Part shown: positions 37,093-44,968 of the stretch, in pieces
Position numbering within the stretch: position 1 is the stretch's first letter
Layout: every line of letters starts with the position of its first letter
From: Rhodospirillaceae bacterium
GTDB lineage: Bacteria > Pseudomonadota > Alphaproteobacteria > Kiloniellales > DSM-21159
Reading direction: 5' to 3'
Assembly (NCBI GenBank): GCA_006969625.1
Contig: CP030885.1
Span: forward strand, 2,491,430-2,555,429
Length of the DNA: 64,000 bases
Made by a program: the position numbers and the translations under genes
The notes under the pieces: model-generated
What the model was told of the DNA's origin: nothing
The model's input: the letters and a program-made list of their open reading frames with translations, nothing else
Database searches by the model: none

Positions 37093-38054
37093 GCATCTCC
37101 TTTGGAGGGCCCTGCCCCGATCGCCCGGCCGCGGCGACCGAGCAGCGTGATTGCCAAGAGCACGAGCGCGGCGCCCAGCCAGCCGACGGCGGACAGACGC
37201 TCGCCGGAGGCGACCAGCCAGACGGTGGAGGCGACCGGCGTCAGATACGCCAGGACGGCGACGCGGCCGCTCTGGTCACGGCGTACCGCCAGCGACCAGA
37301 AGGCGTAGCCGAGCGCCATCGGACCAATGCCGATGTAGACGCCGAGCGCCACCGCCCAGAGCGCCGGGATTGGCTCGGCCCGCACCAGCGACACGACGGC
37401 CATGCCGATGGCGCCCAGCACCAGCGCCGGCAAGATGGCGGTAACCCGCCACTCGCGAAGCCGCGCGACTCCCAAGGTGTAAACGGCCATGCAGAGCGCC
37501 GAGAGCGCGGCGAAGAGATAGCCTGGAGCCGCAGCGATCTCGAAGGCGAGGACCCCAGGCCCGCCGATCAGCAGGCCGACGCCGAAGAAGCCGAGCAGCG
37601 CCAAGGCGACCAGCCGGCCCGAGCCGGCCGGACGCATCACCAGCGCCAGCCACACGGCCGTCAACAAAGGCCAAGCATAAGCGATCAGGTTCGCCTGGGC
37701 GATCGGCGCATGGGCAAAGGCCAGGTACTGGAAGGCGATCGTGCCGACGATGCCGACCAGGGCGAGGCCGGGTGCGATCCACCGATGCAGCGGATCGCCT
37801 TGCCCTATTCCGTCGGCACTGGCCAGCCGGCGCGCCGGCGCGCCGACACCCGCCTGAGGCAGCCGCAGCGCCGCGAGCGAGATCGCCACCGCGGCGCTGG
37901 CGAACTGCAGGAAGACGACCTGGGCGACGCTCAGCTCCAGCAGCGCATACTTCGCGGCCAACGCGTTGGTCGACCAGAAGAAGACGGCGATCAGACCCAA
38001 CAGGCCGCCGGAGGCGGCCGCGACCCGAAATTCGCCCGCACGCGCCAGGCTCAT
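37089..38054 (-). CDS. EamA/DMT-superfamily transporter, probable exporter
   Basis: 321 residues with ten membrane helices in two EamA repeats (GLLGLIAVFFWSTNALAAKY starts the first; AAPGYLFAALSALCMAVYTL the second). Such proteins usually export amino acids or metabolites from the cytoplasm. Its start overlaps the stop of the oxygenase gene by four bases and its stop overlaps the next small gene, so three proteins are made together. The most plain reading is that it exports what the oxygenase makes. Confidence 0.85.
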   Translation of the reverse strand: MSLARAGEFRVAAASGGLLGLIAVFFWSTNALAAKYALLELSVAQVVFLQFASAAVAISLAALRLPQAGVGAPARRLASADGIGQGDPLHRWIAPGLALVGIVGTIAFQYLAFAHAPIAQANLIAYAWPLLTAVWLALVMRPAGSGRLVALALLGFFGVGLLIGGPGVLAFEIAAAPGYLFAALSALCMAVYTLGVARLREWRVTAILPALVLGAIGMAVVSLVRAEPIPALWAVALGVYIGIGPMALGYAFWSLAVRRDQSGRVAVLAYLTPVASTVWLVASGERLSAVGWLGAALVLLAITLLGRRGRAIGAGPSKGDA

Positions 38055-39010
38055 CCGCTCGGCGAGGCCTTGCCCCTGGCCATCTGCGGGCCGACGCCCG
38101 AGCCCGCCATGCTGCCGGCGAGCCTCTCCTGGTAGAGTCGGTAGGCCGGCAACTGACGCTCCCTGACGTCGCGCGTCATCTCCTCCAGCCACGCCGTATC
38201 CTCGTCGTTGTCGGCCGCGAGGTAGAACAGACGATTGTCGTCGACGAAGGGGCGCTCGACCGACCGAAGGTTTAGGTTCAGCGTGACCCGGGTGCCGACC
38301 CGGATCGGCGCCGTCCGGTGCAAAACGCCGAGAAGCTGGGCCAGGGTGCTGAAGCCCATCTTGTGCTGCAGCTTCATGACCCGCTCCCGCGGAAGTTCCT
38401 CGCCCCGCTCCAGCATCGCCCGGCCGACCTCGGGGTTGCCGAGGTAGAGCTCCAGCTCGCCGCCTTGCAGGTGCTCGTCGATCTGCAGGGGAATCAACTC
38501 GGTCACCGGCACGCCGTCGCAATGCCAGTCGATCGTGCCGTCCCCGTCGCTCGGGCCCATGAAGGTGATGGTCGAGGAGATGACGGAAATCGGGTAGGGC
38601 TCGACGGCGGTGCCGGCCAGCGTGCTGAGCCGCTGCAGCCGTTGGCGCTGATGCACCAGCTCTCCGATTTCCGGGATGTAGCGGTGCGCACCGCGGATGT
38701 AGGTGAGGTTAAGGTGCTTGTTGGCGCAGAGTTCGTCCTTCAGCTCCAGCGCGCGCGTCAGGATGCGGGACAGCAGGCCGGTGTCGTAGCCATGGCGGGC
38801 CTGAACCGCGCCGAGGTCGGAGATCTGCCAAGCCGACTCGTGGCCGAGGATGGCCTCGCGGCTGATCGCCTGGCGAATCTGCAAGGGCAGTGACGGTGCC
38901 GCCGCCGCGACCTGACGCGGCTGCATAAAGCTCTGCGCAGATTCGTGTGCGGACACGTCGGCGACGATCGCCGGCCCCTGAGGCACGGCGCCGAGTTCGT
39001 TGAGGCTCAT
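38051..39010 (-). CDS. Fe(II)/2-oxoglutarate-dependent oxygenase-like protein
   Basis: 319 residues. The facial triad can be read as His163-x-Asp165 in TIDWHCDGVPVTELIPLQ and His231 in GVLHRTAPIRVG, with Arg241 ten residues later for the 2-oxoglutarate carboxylate. The GGELELYLGNPEVG strand after the HxD is typical of the double-stranded beta-helix core. Asp165 is kept, so a hydroxylase is more likely than a halogenase (those have Gly or Ala there). I do not recognise the subfamily, so the substrate is open; the exporter and the small protein overlap it downstream. It is divergent from a LysR gene. Confidence 0.65.
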   Translation of the reverse strand: MSLNELGAVPQGPAIVADVSAHESAQSFMQPRQVAAAAPSLPLQIRQAISREAILGHESAWQISDLGAVQARHGYDTGLLSRILTRALELKDELCANKHLNLTYIRGAHRYIPEIGELVHQRQRLQRLSTLAGTAVEPYPISVISSTITFMGPSDGDGTIDWHCDGVPVTELIPLQIDEHLQGGELELYLGNPEVGRAMLERGEELPRERVMKLQHKMGFSTLAQLLGVLHRTAPIRVGTRVTLNLNLRSVERPFVDDNRLFYLAADNDEDTAWLEEMTRDVRERQLPAYRLYQERLAGSMAGSGVGPQMARGKASPSG

Positions 39011-39025
39011 TGCAGCTACCCGTAT

Positions 39026-39090
39026 TTGGTTTGTTTACCGGCAGCTTGACCCAACGCACGGTTGGCTTAAACTGAGGGTTCCTAAACCAA
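39026..39090. promoter_or_regulatory. Nested inverted repeats between the oxygenase operon and LysR gene
   Basis: Outer arms TTGGTTT (39026-39032) and AAACCAA (39084-39090) enclose inner arms CCAAC (39051-39055) and GTTGG (39061-39065). The whole lies between the two divergent starts (39010 and 39110), where LysR proteins usually bind. That the LysR binds here is inferred from position. Confidence 0.45.
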
Positions 39091-39109
39091 TCAGGAAGTG
39101 GAGCTTAAC

Positions 39110-40060
39110 GTGAGTGCCGCTCCGAAGAGGCTTTCGCAGATCAATCTCAATACGCTGCGCATTGCCGAAGCGGCAGCGCGCCACGCCAACTTCACGCGGG
39201 CGGCCGAGGAGAACTTCATCACCCCGTCCGCCGTCAGCCAACAGATCCGCAAGCTCGAAGAACAGCTCGAGTTCCGCATCTTCCAGCGGCGCAACAACGC
39301 CGTCTCCCTGACACCCGAGGGTCAGGAATTCATCATGGCGGTGCGCGACGCGCTCGACCGCATCATCCTCTCGCGCAATGACGTGGTGCGGCGGCGCGAG
39401 CAGGATACGCTGAAGATTTCGGTGCTTCCGACCTTCGCCGTGCGTTGGCTGCTGCCCCGCCTGAGCGCTTATCAGAAGGCGCACCGGGACACCCAGATCT
39501 TCGTCTCGAACTCCTACAAGTGCGTGGACTTCCGCGCGGAGGATTTCGACTGCGCCGTGCGCTTCGGCCAGGGGCAGTGGCCCGGATTGCATGCCGAGCC
39601 GCTGTTCTTCGAAGAGCTCATGCCGGTCTGTCAGCCGGCGCTGTGGAACGCCTGCTTCCCCAACGTTGCCGAGACGGACGACCTGCGGCTCTTGCGTCAC
39701 TTCCCGCTGCTGCAATCCGAGACCTGCGTGGCTTACTGGGACGAGTATCTGCGGGTGCTGAGTGGCGACACGATCCTGCAGGAAGCTTCGAGGATCCGCT
39801 TCGATTCCTGTCTCCTCGCAGTGGAGGCTGCGGCCTGCGGCATGGGCTTCGCCATCATGAACAAGGTCTACGTCGAGCGGGACTTGGAGAGCGGACGGTT
39901 GATTGCACCCTTCCGACAGACGCTGCACCGCGACGACGGTTGGTTCTTCGTCTGCCCCGAGAGGACAAAGGATCAGCCGAACGTCCGTAGCTTCGCGGAA
40001 TGGCTGCATGCGCAGGCCGCAGCCTACGGCTCTCCGGCGCCTCAAGCCGCGGCGGAATAG
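39110..40060 (+). CDS. LysR-family transcriptional regulator
   Basis: 316 residues: winged helix-turn-helix (about 8-68, LNTLRIAEAAARHANFTRAA, then TPSAVSQQIRKLEEQLEFRI) and a periplasmic-binding-like effector domain (LKISVLPTFAVRWLLPRL), of the GcvA-like branch. The GTG at 39110 is chosen because GGAG stands seven bases before it; the GTG at 39098 would add four residues. It is divergent from the oxygenase-exporter operon and is its likely regulator, with the effector unknown. Confidence 0.88.
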   Translation: MSAAPKRLSQINLNTLRIAEAAARHANFTRAAEENFITPSAVSQQIRKLEEQLEFRIFQRRNNAVSLTPEGQEFIMAVRDALDRIILSRNDVVRRREQDTLKISVLPTFAVRWLLPRLSAYQKAHRDTQIFVSNSYKCVDFRAEDFDCAVRFGQGQWPGLHAEPLFFEELMPVCQPALWNACFPNVAETDDLRLLRHFPLLQSETCVAYWDEYLRVLSGDTILQEASRIRFDSCLLAVEAAACGMGFAIMNKVYVERDLESGRLIAPFRQTLHRDDGWFFVCPERTKDQPNVRSFAEWLHAQAAAYGSPAPQAAAE

Positions 40061-40091
40061 CGTCGCGGAATAGCGTCAAAGCCGCGAGGCG

Positions 40092-41228
40092 CTACTGGGA
40101 GACGAGCTGGCGAGCGATGACAAGCCGCTGGACGTCCGATGTCCCCTCGTAGATCTGGCACACGCGCACGTCCCGGTAGATCCGCTCGACAGGATAGTCC
40201 TCCAGATAGCCGTAGCCGCCGTGGATCTGCAGCGCGGCGGAGCACACCTGCTCGGCGATCTCCGAGGCGAAGAGCTTGGCCATCGAGGCCTCCTTGAGGC
40301 AGGGCCGGCCGGCGTCCTTGAGTTGCGCGGCATGCAGCGTCATCAGTTCGGCCGCCTGGATCTGGGTCGCCATGTCCGCCAGCCGGAAACCGATCGCCTG
40401 GTGCTCGACGATCTTGACGCCGAAGGCTTCGCGCTCCTGGGCATAGGCCAGCGCCGCCTCGTAGGCCGCACGCGCCATACCGATGGCCTGGGCCGCGATA
40501 CCGATGCGCCCGCCTTCCAGGTTCGACAGTGCGATCCTGTAGCCCTGCCCCTCCTCGCCGAGCAGCAGGTCGGGCGTCAGCTCCAGCTCCTCGAAGACGA
40601 TCTGGCAAGTGTCGCTGGCGCGTTGCCCCAGCTTCTTCTCGACCCGCGCAACCTGATAGCCAGGCGTGTCCGTCGGGACGATGAAGGCGCTGATGCCGCG
40701 TTTGCCCGCGTCGGGATCGGTCACGGCGAAAGCGATCGCCACGTCGGCGGTGCTGCCGTTGGTGATGAACTGCTTGGTCCCGTTCAGCACCCACTTGTTG
40801 CCGTCCTTACGGGCGCGGGTCTGGATCGCCGAAGCGTCAGAGCCGACCGCCGGCTCGGTCAGACAGAAGGCACTCAACTTCTCGCCGCGTGCCATCGGAC
40901 GCAGGAACCGCTCCTTCTGCTCCGCGGTGCCGAAGCGGTGGATCGGCATACAGCCGACGGAGTTGTGCACCGCCATGATCGTGGAAACCGACCCGTCGCC
41001 GGCGGCGATCTCCTGCACTGCCAAGGCCATCGAGACACTGTCGGCGCCGGCGCCGTCATAGTCCGCCGGAACGTTGATGCCGAGGAAGCCCAGTTCGGCC
41101 AAGTGCGCCACTGCCTCCCGGGGAAAGCGGGCTTCGCGATCCCAGGTCGCCGCATTCGGGGCCAAGACGTCGTGCGCGAACTGCCGGGCGGTGTCGCGAA
41201 TCATGGTCTGCTCTTCGCTGAGGATCAT
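40092..41228 (-). CDS. Acyl-CoA dehydrogenase
   Basis: 378 residues with the full set of marks: [34 protein letters not shown], a [16 protein letters not shown] segment, and [20 protein letters not shown] then [16 protein letters not shown], with the Glu of YEGTSD as the likely base. This type covers the short-chain and short branched-chain enzymes. Unlike the paralogue at 4993-6132, it stands alone here. The FNR-like box at 41380 lies upstream of its start, on the other side of the 150-base leader, but reads in the other direction. Confidence 0.92.
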   Translation of the reverse strand: MILSEEQTMIRDTARQFAHDVLAPNAATWDREARFPREAVAHLAELGFLGINVPADYDGAGADSVSMALAVQEIAAGDGSVSTIMAVHNSVGCMPIHRFGTAEQKERFLRPMARGEKLSAFCLTEPAVGSDASAIQTRARKDGNKWVLNGTKQFITNGSTADVAIAFAVTDPDAGKRGISAFIVPTDTPGYQVARVEKKLGQRASDTCQIVFEELELTPDLLLGEEGQGYRIALSNLEGGRIGIAAQAIGMARAAYEAALAYAQEREAFGVKIVEHQAIGFRLADMATQIQAAELMTLHAAQLKDAGRPCLKEASMAKLFASEIAEQVCSAALQIHGGYGYLEDYPVERIYRDVRVCQIYEGTSDVQRLVIARQLVSQ

Positions 41229-41789
41229 GGGGCCGGTTCGCCTCCCTTTCGACGCCCGCCGACGATCGGGCCGGACGCTTGCGATGCAGAATGGCCGCCA
41301 TTCGCCTCGGCTTTCAAGCGAACCGCGGCTGCAGCTTCGGCCATAGCGGCATGTCCGGGCGACAGTGCCATCCCGCCGCTTGATCTAGATCAATTGCTGA
41401 CGTCGTTATCGCTAGTATACATATGATTGAGGGTCGCAGGTGCGGCGGCCCAACGAACCGGAGAGAGGAGCTCGCCTCACTCATCCAGCCCTGCCGTCGG
41501 CGGGTTCCTAACCGGTTCGGCCGTGTCGCGGTGAAGCCCCCGACGACCGCGGTACGAAAATGCAGAAGAAACGGCACCCGGCAGCGGGAGGCGGTCAGCA
41601 GACCCCTCCCGCTGTGCGATTCGGCAAGCTGGTGTCGTGCATGCCGACCCCCTTGGCCTCACCGCCGGCTCTCGCTTCAAAAGCGATAACGCACGGAAAT
41701 CCTTTGCCCGCAAAAGCTGTAACCGATACGATATGGAGATTATCGGCTCCGGGCACGCCAGCCGGCTCTCGGGACATGGGGGATCAGAC
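41229..41789. other. 561-base intergenic region with an FNR-box promoter and a second promoter
   Basis: No convincing gene; the frames that exist (for example 41423-41689) look non-coding. Besides the FNR-box promoter at 41380-41421, a weaker pair TTGCCC (41704-41709) and TACGAT (41727-41732) with a 17-base spacer lies 60 bases before the next gene, and CCGATA/TATCGG flank that -10 area. Confidence 0.6.
41380..41421 (+). promoter_or_regulatory. FNR/FixK-type box with class II promoter
   Basis: TTGATCTAGATCAA (41380-41393) is a perfect 14-base palindrome and an exact FNR/FixK consensus TTGAT-N4-ATCAA. TATACA (41416-41421) stands at the distance that puts the box centre at -41.5 from a start near 41428, the class II arrangement. 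Transcription would run right, toward the gene at 41790, under low oxygen. Confidence 0.65.
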
Positions 41790-42332
41790 ATGGCCGTTAA
41801 GGTTGAGATCAACGCGCCCGACAACGTTCTGCTGACCAAGGACACCAAGACGGTCCAGCTCGACGTCGGCGTGACCTTGCGAAACCTGGCCGAACAGGAC
41901 TTCGTCGCCACCGTCAGCAACAGCAACGACGTGATCTTCTGGCATTTGCTCGACTCGAATCAACGGGAAGTCGCGCGGATGCCGCAGTCGGGCAAGCCGC
42001 TCGTCTCCAAGGAAGGCCACACGGTGATGGAAAAGCGTGTGCCGGGCGGCACCATCGTGACCTTCCCCGAGACCATCGAAGTGGATGCGAAGAAGCTGAA
42101 GCACGGCGGCACCTATTTCCTTCGTGTGCGCACATGGGGCAAGACAGGCGAGCATGAGCTGCACGTCTGCGCCCTCGAGCAGGCGCCTACGGCGACCACG
42201 GAGCCGACGCCGGATCCGGCCGGCGCGGCAAAGAAGAAGGCCGGCGCCAAGAAGCCGGCCGCGAAGAAGCCCGCGGCGAGCAAGACGGCCGCCAAGAAAC
42301 CGGCGGCCAAGAAGGGCAAGAAGGCGGCCTGA
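41790..42332 (+). CDS. Protein with beta-rich domain and histone-H1-like Lys/Ala/Pro tail
   Basis: 180 residues in two parts. Residues 1-130 are a beta-rich domain of unknown family (VKVEINAPDNVLLTKDTKTV, then TVSNSNDVIFWHLLDSNQR and TYFLRVRTWGKTGEHELHV) that looks like an immunoglobulin-type or proteinase-inhibitor-like sandwich. Residues 147-180 are a tail of Lys, Ala and Pro with KKPAAKK repeats like eukaryotic histone H1 or the bacterial H1-like proteins, suited to bind DNA or RNA. No signal peptide, so cytoplasmic. The start at 41790 has GGGGGA upstream. An FNR-type promoter precedes it by 360 bases. The function is unknown. Confidence 0.75.
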   Translation: MAVKVEINAPDNVLLTKDTKTVQLDVGVTLRNLAEQDFVATVSNSNDVIFWHLLDSNQREVARMPQSGKPLVSKEGHTVMEKRVPGGTIVTFPETIEVDAKKLKHGGTYFLRVRTWGKTGEHELHVCALEQAPTATTEPTPDPAGAAKKKAGAKKPAAKKPAASKTAAKKPAAKKGKKAA

Positions 42333-42441
42333 CGCCCATCCCAGCCGGCCCGAACGAGCCGGCGCGGATCTGCAGTCCCGCTGCCGTGGGACGGCGGGGC
42401 TTGCCGCAGGACCGTCGGAAGCCCTGCGCACGAGCTTGAAG

Positions 42442-42447
42442 CCTAGG
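42442..42447. repeat. Target-site duplication CCTAGG, left copy
   Basis: Six bases CCTAGG directly before the left end of the IS, repeated at the right end (43450-43455). They fit the NCTAGN target known for IS481 of Bordetella. They support a simple insertion. Confidence 0.85.
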
Positions 42448-43449
42448 TGTTTAGTCCCGTGGTGTGATGGTAGGTTGCCATCAAACATGGAGGGGGACGA
42501 GCTATGGGCGAGGTTGTTCACGGGAGCGCCACGACCACGCAGGCCGTCCGAGCGGCAATACAGCGATCGCAAGCTTCGGTCTCGGAGCTAGCCGAGCGGT
42601 ATGGGCTCAACGAGAAGACGGTCCGCAAGTGGCGCAAGCGGTCTACCGTGGAGGACGCGCGAATGGGGCCGAAGGAGGTGCGCTCCTCGGTTCTCAGCCC
42701 CGAGGAGGAAGCGATGTGCGTGGCCTTTCGTCGACATACGCTGCTGCCGTTGGACGACTGTCTGTATGCGCTCCAGGCCTCGATCCCGCATCTCAGCCGA
42801 TCCGCGCTGCACCGGCTCTTCCAGCGCCACGACATCAGCCGCCTACCGGAGATCGAAGGCGACAGGCCGAAGCGGTCCAGGTTCCAGCGCTACCCCATCG
42901 GCTACCTGCACATCGACATCGCCGAGCTGCGCACCGAGGACGGCAAGCTCTGGATGTTCGTCGCCATCGACCGCACCAGCAAGTTCGCCTTCGCAAAGCT
43001 GGTCCCGAAGGCCGGAAAGATGGCCGCGGCCGCCTTCCTCCGCGAGGTCATCCAGGCGTTGCCCTATAGGGTCCACACGGTGCTCACCGACAACGGCGTC
43101 CAGTTCGCCAACCGCAAGCAAGATCGCTACGCCTTCCGGCACGCCTTCGGCATCGCCTGCGTCGAGCATGGCATCGAGCACCGCCTGACGAAGGTGAACC
43201 ACCCGTGGACCAACGGACAGCTCGAGCGGAGGAACCGGACGATCAAGGAGGCGACCGTCAAGCGCTACCACTACGACAGCCACGACCAGCTCCGCCAGCA
43301 CCTCGCCGACTTCGTCGCGGCCTACAACTTCGCACGCCGCCTCAAGACCCTACGCGGCCGAACGCCCTACGAGCACATCGTCAAATGCTGGACCGACGAG
43401 CCAGAACGGTTCAAGGGCGATCCGCGCCACCACATGCCGGCACCGAACA
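42448..43449 (+). mobile_element. IS481-family insertion sequence, complete, 1002 bp
   Basis: The ends are TGTT and AACA, and 17 of the 23 terminal bases match as inverted repeats (42448-42470 with 43427-43449). CCTAGG is duplicated on both sides. One gene fills it. It lies at the 3' end of the RibD-like reductase gene and after the H1-tail gene. The repeats and ORF look intact, so it may be active. Confidence 0.92.
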
Positions 43450-43454
43450 CCTAG
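42504..43454 (+). CDS. IS481-family transposase
   Basis: 316 residues with an N-terminal helix-turn-helix (VSELAERYGLNEKTVRKWRK, about 27-46) and an rve/DDE catalytic core: the first Asp in YLHIDIAEL, the second in TVLTDNGVQF, and the Glu in NGQLERRNRTIKEATV. The stop TAG (43452-43454) is not in the element; it is supplied by the right copy of the target duplication CCTAGG. The last codon ACC has one base from the IS and two from the duplication. It is intact and long enough to be active. Confidence 0.93.
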   Translation: MGEVVHGSATTTQAVRAAIQRSQASVSELAERYGLNEKTVRKWRKRSTVEDARMGPKEVRSSVLSPEEEAMCVAFRRHTLLPLDDCLYALQASIPHLSRSALHRLFQRHDISRLPEIEGDRPKRSRFQRYPIGYLHIDIAELRTEDGKLWMFVAIDRTSKFAFAKLVPKAGKMAAAAFLREVIQALPYRVHTVLTDNGVQFANRKQDRYAFRHAFGIACVEHGIEHRLTKVNHPWTNGQLERRNRTIKEATVKRYHYDSHDQLRQHLADFVAAYNFARRLKTLRGRTPYEHIVKCWTDEPERFKGDPRHHMPAPNT

Positions 43455-44214
43455 GACGCAGATCGAAGTCGAACAGCACGTCGGCGCCGAGCGGATAGCT
43501 TCGGCAGGCCGGCCGCAGAGCCAGATCCAGGTCCTCGATCGGCGGCAGCGTCACGCCGGGCCGGCCGGAGCCCAGAAGCATCGGCGCCACCGTGACCTGC
43601 AGACGGTCGAGCACGCCGGCGGCGAGCCAGCGCGAGACGGTCAGGCCGCCGCCCTCGACGAACAGGCGCCGCAGGCCGCGCGCGCGCAGGATCCCGACGA
43701 CGCCGGCCGGATCCAGCCGCCCGTCGGCGGCCAGCGGTGCGGCCAAGACTTCGGCCTGACCGCGGTTCGCATCCGGTTCGGCGGCAATCAGCAAGGTCTC
43801 GCAGGCGGCATCGCGGAACAGCGTCAACTCCGCCGGCAGACGGCGCCTGGGATCGAGCACGACGCGCACGGGATGCGGTCCGGGAACCCGGCGGGTGGTC
43901 AGTCGCGGATCGTCGAGCGCCGCCGTCGCCCCGCCGACGATCACCGCATCCGCCAGCGCGCGCAGGCGGTGCAGGTGGTCCAGGTTCTCCGGCCCGGTGA
44001 TGTATTGGGAGGTGCCGCCTTCGGTGGCGATACGCCCGTCCAGGGACTGGCCGAGATGGCCGAGCACCCAGCTTTCGGCCAGCAGCGGTCGGTAGAGCGG
44101 CCATAGCGGCCAGCCGGCGAGCGGGCGCCGTGGCGCGGCGCCCGCAGCCCGCGCCAAGAGCTCCTGCCAGATGGTCTCCGCGCCGGATGTCGGAACGCTC
44201 CCGTCGGCGCTCAT
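43411..44214 (-). CDS. RibD C-terminal-like reductase, 3' end altered by the IS
   Basis: 267 residues of the RibD_C/dihydrofolate reductase-like fold. LGHLGQSLDGRIA, the NADPH segment ADAVIVGGATAALDDPRLT and LRRLFVEGGGLTVSRWLAAG match the reductase half of RibD (riboflavin) without the deaminase part. The last native residues seem to be VLFDFDLRPR; the next twelve and the stop (43411) lie in the IS. Without the IS the frame would run on without a stop for about 90 codons, so the original end is not clear. The start at 44214 overlaps the stop of the FkbM gene by four bases. Confidence 0.8.
   Translation of the reverse strand: MSADGSVPTSGAETIWQELLARAAGAAPRRPLAGWPLWPLYRPLLAESWVLGHLGQSLDGRIATEGGTSQYITGPENLDHLHRLRALADAVIVGGATAALDDPRLTTRRVPGPHPVRVVLDPRRRLPAELTLFRDAACETLLIAAEPDANRGQAEVLAAPLAADGRLDPAGVVGILRARGLRRLFVEGGGLTVSRWLAAGVLDRLQVTVAPMLLGSGRPGVTLPPIEDLDLALRPACRSYPLGADVLFDFDLRPRCSVPACGGADRP
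43450..43455. repeat. Target-site duplication CCTAGG, right copy
   Basis: Right copy of the six-base duplication, directly after the IS end; it holds the transposase stop codon TAG at 43452-43454. Confidence 0.85.
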
Positions 44215-44963
44215 GTGCCCACCAGACGCGCGTAGACGTCGCCCGAAGGCCGATGCGGCGCCTGCCCGGCCAGCCAACGGCGGATCTGTGCGGCGTCGCC
44301 CCAGGGGCCGAGCCGCAGGCTCTCGCCGACGCTGGCGGCGTAACGGTAGCGGCCGAGGGCTTCGAGCCGGGCGATGCAGGCTTCGGCGACCTGCGGCACG
44401 GCCGGCGTGTACTCGAAGGACAGCGCCGGCAGCGGCTGCGACAAGCCGGCCAGAACGGCCGCCTCGTGACCCTCCACATCGAGCTTGCAGAAGGTGGGCC
44501 GTCCGTGGCGGGCGATCAGGCTATCCAACGTCTCCACCGAAACCTCCACCTCGGCGTCCCAGCGCACGTGCGCGAAGCCCGGCGCCTCGGCCACCCGGCC
44601 GCGCCAGCCGTGGTCCAGCGTGGCGAGCGTCGGGTGGCGGCGGCTGAGTTGCAGGCGCGCCCGACCGGGCGCTGCGGCCAGCGCGCAGCGCTCGACCACG
44701 ACGTCCGAACGGCCGCCGAAGCGGCGTTCCAGCCAGTCGGCGAAGAGCGGCTGCGGCTCGACGGCGACCACCCGGGCGCCGAGCGCGCGCAGGCTGCGCG
44801 TCCGGTTGCCGACGTGCGCGCCGACATCGAAGACCAGGTCGCCCGGCCGGACGAAGGCGCGGTAGAGCCGCCGCTCGCCTGCCGCCCGGCCGGGGCGCCC
44901 GTAGTAGACGGCCAGAGAGCGCGCGAAGCCCCAGCCGCTCGCCAGATCATCGGCCAGCCGCAT
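44211..44963 (-). CDS. FkbM-family methyltransferase
   Basis: 250 residues. Motif I LVFDVGAHVGNRTRSLRALG, VVAVEPQPLFADWLERRFGG and the FkbM mark KLDVEGHEAAVLAGL near the end of the domain are clear. Such enzymes methylate sugars or alcohols of natural products and lipids. Its gene is 5 bases from yceI and overlaps the RibD-like gene by four. The operon also has a CDP-alcohol phosphatidyltransferase, so a lipid-linked function can be imagined but not shown. The start at 44963 begins MRLADDLASG. Confidence 0.85.
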   Translation of the reverse strand: MRLADDLASGWGFARSLAVYYGRPGRAAGERRLYRAFVRPGDLVFDVGAHVGNRTRSLRALGARVVAVEPQPLFADWLERRFGGRSDVVVERCALAAAPGRARLQLSRRHPTLATLDHGWRGRVAEAPGFAHVRWDAEVEVSVETLDSLIARHGRPTFCKLDVEGHEAAVLAGLSQPLPALSFEYTPAVPQVAEACIARLEALGRYRYAASVGESLRLGPWGDAAQIRRWLAGQAPHRPSGDVYARLVGT

Positions 44964-44968
44964 TCCGC

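Noticed and set aside
38051..39010. The oxygenase as a BesD-like radical halogenase
   Set aside because: Halogenases have Gly or Ala in place of the Asp of HxD; here HCD keeps Asp165.
41423..41835. Small plus-strand frames in the long leader before the H1-tail gene
   Set aside because: Basic, Cys/Arg/Pro-rich products without a ribosome site or helix/strand pattern; more likely untranslated leader.
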